A DNA stretch of 29,655 nt from Hyphomicrobiales bacterium (GTDB taxonomy: Bacteria > Pseudomonadota > Alphaproteobacteria > Rhizobiales > Aestuariivirgaceae): contig JAAURV010000003.1 in the NCBI GenBank assembly GCA_012032065.1, positions 1-29,655 on the forward strand. The letters run 5' to 3'. The notes below the pieces were generated by a model, which was not told where the DNA came from, ran no database searches, and saw only the letters and a list, made by a program, of their open reading frames with translations. Of this stretch, positions 25,509 to 29,655 are shown piece by piece. Each line of letters begins with the position of its first letter. Position 1 is the first letter of the stretch. The position numbers and the translations under genes are program-made.

Positions 25509-25696
25509 TCGGCCGGGCGGTGGGACTGTCAATCTTCCGGTATCGATTTTTCTCATACCTGCGAGATGACGGATAGGGCGGCGGCCTGATCGTTTTCAGC
25601 GCCCCTTTCGACGCAAGGCGCGGCGGTAACCATTGCCGTCATCAATCTTAGCAGCGGCCCTTGACTCGGAAGACAAGATTGTTTTGAAACTATGGA

Positions 25697-25993
25697 ATGA
25701 TGAAAACAAAGCAGATGGCAGCGATACTCGGCTGTCTTGGCCAGCCGACCCGGCTTGAGGTGCTGAAGCTCCTCGCCCAGGTCTCGAAGGACCCGGCCGC
25801 TCCGGGCATGCCCGCCGGCGAGATTGCCGCGGCACTTCGCCTCGCCCCACCGACGCTGTCGTTTCATCTGAAGGACATGACGCTGCGCGGCCTCCTCAAA
25901 CAGCAGCGCCGGGGCCGCGTCGTCTACTACCGCGCCGAGCTTGACCTCCTGCTCGAGACCCTCGCCCAGGTCGTGGGCTTGCTGGAAAAGTAA
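25697..25993 (+). CDS. ArsR/SmtB-family transcriptional regulator
   Basis: A 98-residue winged-helix repressor. LGCLGQPTRLEVLKLLAQ is helices 1-2, AGEIAAALRLAPPTLSFHLKDM is the helix-turn-helix, and GLLKQQRRGRVVYYRAELDLL is the wing. It has no cysteine cluster of the ArsR or CadC type, so metal sensing through thiols is unlikely; the single cysteine is in GCLGQ. A TTGTTTT/AAAACAA inverted repeat (25679-25685 and 25703-25709) spans the start codon and could be an autoregulatory site. The iolA/mmsA gene begins 66 bases downstream on the same strand. No strong ribosome-binding site is seen. Confidence 0.87.
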   Translation: MMKTKQMAAILGCLGQPTRLEVLKLLAQVSKDPAAPGMPAGEIAAALRLAPPTLSFHLKDMTLRGLLKQQRRGRVVYYRAELDLLLETLAQVVGLLEK

Positions 25994-26059
25994 GCATCCG
26001 CTTGCAGGTGTGAAGCCCCAACCCTAATCTCGCCCCATAACAACAAGGACGCATGAGTC

Positions 26060-27559
<1,500 letters not shown>

Positions 27560-27580
27560 CGTTGGCGCCGTCGTAACCAC

Positions 27581-27643
27581 CGTCACCCCGGCGCCGTGAG
27601 TGCCCGACAGGGCACGAGCGGGACCAGGCCGGGGCCCATGCAC
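27581..27643 (+). repeat. Structured intergenic repeat, copy A
   Basis: A 63-base element just after iolA, beginning CGTCACCCCGGCG and ending CCCATGCAC. The outer stem CCCCGGC/GCCGGGG (27586-27592 with 27628-27634) encloses an inner hairpin GTGCCC-GACA-GGGCAC (27600-27615). It may also act as a 3' hairpin for iolA. Copy B lies inverted 107 bases on. Confidence 0.7.
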
Positions 27644-27750
27644 GGCGCAAAGAGCGCTCCTGGTCAACGCGCAGGCTCGACCTGGTCGTGGGTGGCATTG
27701 GACGTCTGGAAAGTGGCGTGCTCAATTTGCACGCGAGAGCTAAATGCGAG

Positions 27751-27812
27751 GTGCATGGGTCCCGTCCTGTTCCCACGTGCAAGCTTCGCATGCACGCGGC
27801 GACGGGATGACG
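27751..27812 (-). repeat. Structured intergenic repeat, copy B (inverted)
   Basis: The reverse orientation of copy A, 62 bases. Read on the minus strand it starts CGTCATCCCGTCG and ends CCCATGCAC. Its outer stem is TCCCGTC/GACGGGA (27760-27766 with 27801-27807) and its inner stem CGTGCA/TGCACG (27776-27781 with 27791-27796). Stem bases differ from copy A in a pair-preserving way. Confidence 0.65.
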
Positions 27813-27843
27813 AAGCAGCATTCACTAGTCTGCCGACAGCCAA

Positions 27844-29097
27844 ATGACTTTCACATCCAACGATCCTGCGCGTTGCGCCGAGGCCATCGTCGGCCGTGTC
27901 GGCCGCGACATCCGACTCGCCATCCCGATCGGCATTGGCAAGCCGGTGCTGCTGGTCAACGCGCTCTATCGGCTGGCCGAGGCCGACCGCAGCATTCGCC
28001 TCAATATCTTCACCGGGTTGTCGTTGGCGCGACCGCGCTATCGCACCAGCCTGGAGGAGCGCTTCGCCAAGCCGCTGCTCGACCGACTGTTCGCGAGCTA
28101 TCCCGATCTCGACTACACCGCGGCGCTGCGTGCGGGCACGCTGCCGCCCAACGTCGAGGTCACGGAATTTTTCCTGCAGGCGGGCGCCTGGCTCGGCAAC
28201 GCCAACGTGCAGCAGCACTATACGAGCCTCAACTATTCGCGCGTCGGCCCGCACCTGGAGCGCATCGGCACCAACGTGATGGCGCAGCTTGTCGCGCCGG
28301 AGCCGCACGGCGGCGCCAAGCTCAGCCTCAGTTCCAACACGGACGTGACGCTGGACCTGATGCCTTACATCGCGAGGCGCCGCCGCCAGGGCAAGCCCAT
28401 CGTGTTCGCGGGCGAGCTGAATGCCAACCTGCCCTACATGCCGGGCGAAGCCGAGCTCCCGCGCGATGACTTCGACGTGCTGGTGGAACCGCCCTATCCG
28501 CACTACGACCTGTTCGCGACGCCCAAGGAGCCCGTGTCGCTCGCCGACTACGCCATGGCGTTGCATGCGGCGACACTCATAGAGGACGGCGGCACGCTGC
28601 AGCTCGGCATCGGCTCGTTTGCGGATGCGCTGGCCCACGCGTTGATACTCAGGCACACGCGTAACGCAGAGTTCCGTGCGCTGCTTGCCAAGCTTGGCAC
28701 TCAACCATCGTCTGACGCGGAGCTGGAACCGTTTCGCATCGGTCTCTACGGCTGCACCGAGATGCTGGTCGATGCTTTCCTGGCGCTTCGGCGCGCCGGG
28801 ATACTGCACCGACGCGTGACGGATCGTTCGGGCAGGAGCGCTGTGCTGCACGCGGGCTTCTTCGTCGGCAACCAGGCGTTCTACCGCGAGTTGCGCGAGA
28901 TGCCGGACCAAGGCCTCGCGGACATCGCCATGACGTCCATCTCGTTTACCAACACTCTCGACGGCGACGAGGCTCTGAAGCGCGAACAGCGGCGCGGGGC
29001 CCGCTTCGTCAACACGGCCATGACGGTCACGCTGCTCGGCGCCGCCTCGTCCGATATGCTCGAGGACGGGCGCGTCGTCAGTGGTGCCGGCGGCCAG
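27844..29097 (+). CDS. Acetyl-CoA hydrolase/transferase family protein, 3' end lost at a junction
   Basis: The first 418 residues are a class I CoA-transferase-fold protein of the acetyl-CoA hydrolase family. LAIPIGIGKPVLLVNALYRLA is near the N-terminus, VEPPYPHYDLF and TLQLGIGSFADALAHAL follow, YGCTEMLVDAFLALRRAGIL contains the candidate catalytic glutamate, and RFVNTAMTVTLLGAASSDML leads to VVSGAGGQ. Homologues then continue for roughly 200 residues, but here family similarity stops after the GGQ codon (29095-29097). The open frame itself runs on to 29568 through sequence that is antisense to a metalloprotease. The function would be exchange or hydrolysis of acyl-CoA in the cytoplasm. The gene is broken by rearrangement or misassembly. 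Confidence 0.8.
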
Positions 29098-29103
29098 CAC
29101 GAC

Positions 29104-29564
29104 CTTGCTGTAGTTGAAGGCGGAGCGGAACTGGAAGCTCTCGTGCAGCTCGCCGATCCGGCTGATCTCGTTGAAGCTGGCGAGATTGCCCGCCGTGCCG
29201 TCGAGCAGGTGCGCGCGCACCGAATCGAAATGCAGACTCGAGATCAGCGCGATCAGATCGCCCGCGGATTCGTGGAAGCCGCGGAATTCCGGCGTGCCGA
29301 TATCGATGTACTTGTCGTCGGCCTTGGTGCCGGCCGGAAAGCCGACCGCGGCATAGATGAATTGGTGGCCGAGCTCGTGCGCCACCACGTCGAAATTCCG
29401 CCAATACGATCCGGCGTGGTTGAACTGCGCCCCGCGCGACTCGCTGCGCCCGAACTCGACGAAGCCGAAGCCCGAATGGGCGCTATCCGTGACGACGAAC
29501 GGGATGAGTTCCAGCCGCTCGTCGTCGAGGCTGTCCGCCGGGGCGCGGCGCCCGGGAGGTCGTC
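29104..29564 (-). pseudogene. Internal fragment of an HExxH zinc metalloprotease
   Basis: On the minus strand a frame opens after a TGA near 29564 and gives LELIPFVVTDSAHSGFGFVE, SYWRNFDVVAHELGHQFIY and GTPEFRGFHESAGDLIALIS, then FNEISRIGELHESFQFRSAF and NYSKVV. HELGH is the zinc-binding HExxH, and HESAGD supplies a downstream Glu with ExxxD spacing as in thermolysin-like gluzincins. No start codon with a ribosome-binding site precedes the fragment, and it ends where the CoA-transferase gene begins on the other strand. Both ends of the protease are therefore missing, so this is about 150 residues of a larger, probably secreted enzyme. Confidence 0.6.
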
Positions 29565-29655
29565 ATGAAGGTCTTGGTCACCGGCGCCACGGGGTTCTTG
29601 GGCTCCTCGGTGGTGCGAGAGCTCTCGGCGGCGGGACATCAGGTCCGCGCGCTGG
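29565..29655 (+). CDS. NAD-dependent epimerase/dehydratase family protein, 5' end only
   Basis: The first 30 residues (MKVLVTGATGFLGSSVVREL and on) contain the TGATGFLG dinucleotide-binding motif of extended short-chain dehydrogenases, which epimerise or dehydrate nucleotide sugars or reduce related substrates. A gggagg ribosome-binding site ends 5 bases before the ATG. The gene continues past the window edge. Confidence 0.8.
   Translation, partial: MKVLVTGATGFLGSSVVRELSAAGHQVRAL

Noticed and set aside
27664..29388. A 574-codon minus-strand open frame
   Set aside because: Only its first part, about 29104-29388, has metalloprotease motifs. The remainder is the reverse of the CoA-transferase gene and has shadow composition.

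Overview
The window is GC-rich, gene-dense bacterial DNA. Its gene set points to an alphaproteobacterium, probably of the order Hyphomicrobiales/Rhizobiales: an IolR-type RpiR regulator with GGAA-N6-TTCC operators, an IolC fused to a DUF2090 domain, a TIGR01459-type HAD-IIA phosphatase, UgpC/MalK-type ABC sugar import, and short CCCGGC-type intergenic palindromes. The assignment rests on gene content, not a database search.

Layout. (1) 1-3231: the edge of what looks like a biosynthetic or surface-modification locus. It holds a truncated FkbM methyltransferase with an F5/8C (discoidin) domain, an acyl carrier protein fused to an LnmK/Pnap_2097-like domain on the minus strand, and an SGNH-type hydrolase. 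(2) 3305-8096: myo-inositol catabolism, with an autoregulated rpiR/iolR, a DUF1186/SEC-C protein, iolC and iolB. iolD, iolE and iolG are absent. (3) 19718 down to 8086, minus strand: a tightly coupled ten-gene operon. In transcription order it encodes two ABC permeases, a solute-binding protein, an FGGY kinase, a glycerol-1-phosphate-dehydrogenase-like enzyme, the ABC ATPase, a GpsA-like dehydrogenase, a second FGGY kinase, a HAD-IIA phosphatase and a class II aldolase. It reads as a complete uptake and phosphorolytic catabolic route for a polyol or unusual sugar/glycerol phosphate; I cannot match it to a pathway I know, so it is the best candidate for an undescribed system. (4) 19738-23093: a fuculose-phosphate-type aldolase, a palindrome cluster, tryptophan 2,3-dioxygenase and a divergent third FGGY kinase. 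(5) 23401-25508: a Tat-exported metallo-beta-lactamase-fold protein and a hypothetical/VOC gene pair. (6) 25697-29655: an ArsR regulator, iolA/mmsA, an inverted pair of structured repeats, an acetyl-CoA hydrolase/transferase gene cut off after about 418 codons, a reversed fragment of a zinc metalloprotease, and the start of an NAD-dependent epimerase.

The inositol genes join functionally with iolA: IolB, IolC and its DUF2090 domain lead to DHAP plus malonic semialdehyde, and IolA turns the latter into acetyl-CoA. The large operon probably also produces DHAP and carries a DHAP/G3P dehydrogenase homologue.

A strong caveat: at least eight, probably nine, single-base frameshifts interrupt otherwise well conserved genes between 1269 and 19206, several in G or C runs. 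They look more like residual sequencing error than decay. The abrupt junction near 29100 could likewise be an assembly chimera. No rRNA, tRNA, CRISPR array or insertion sequence was recognised.
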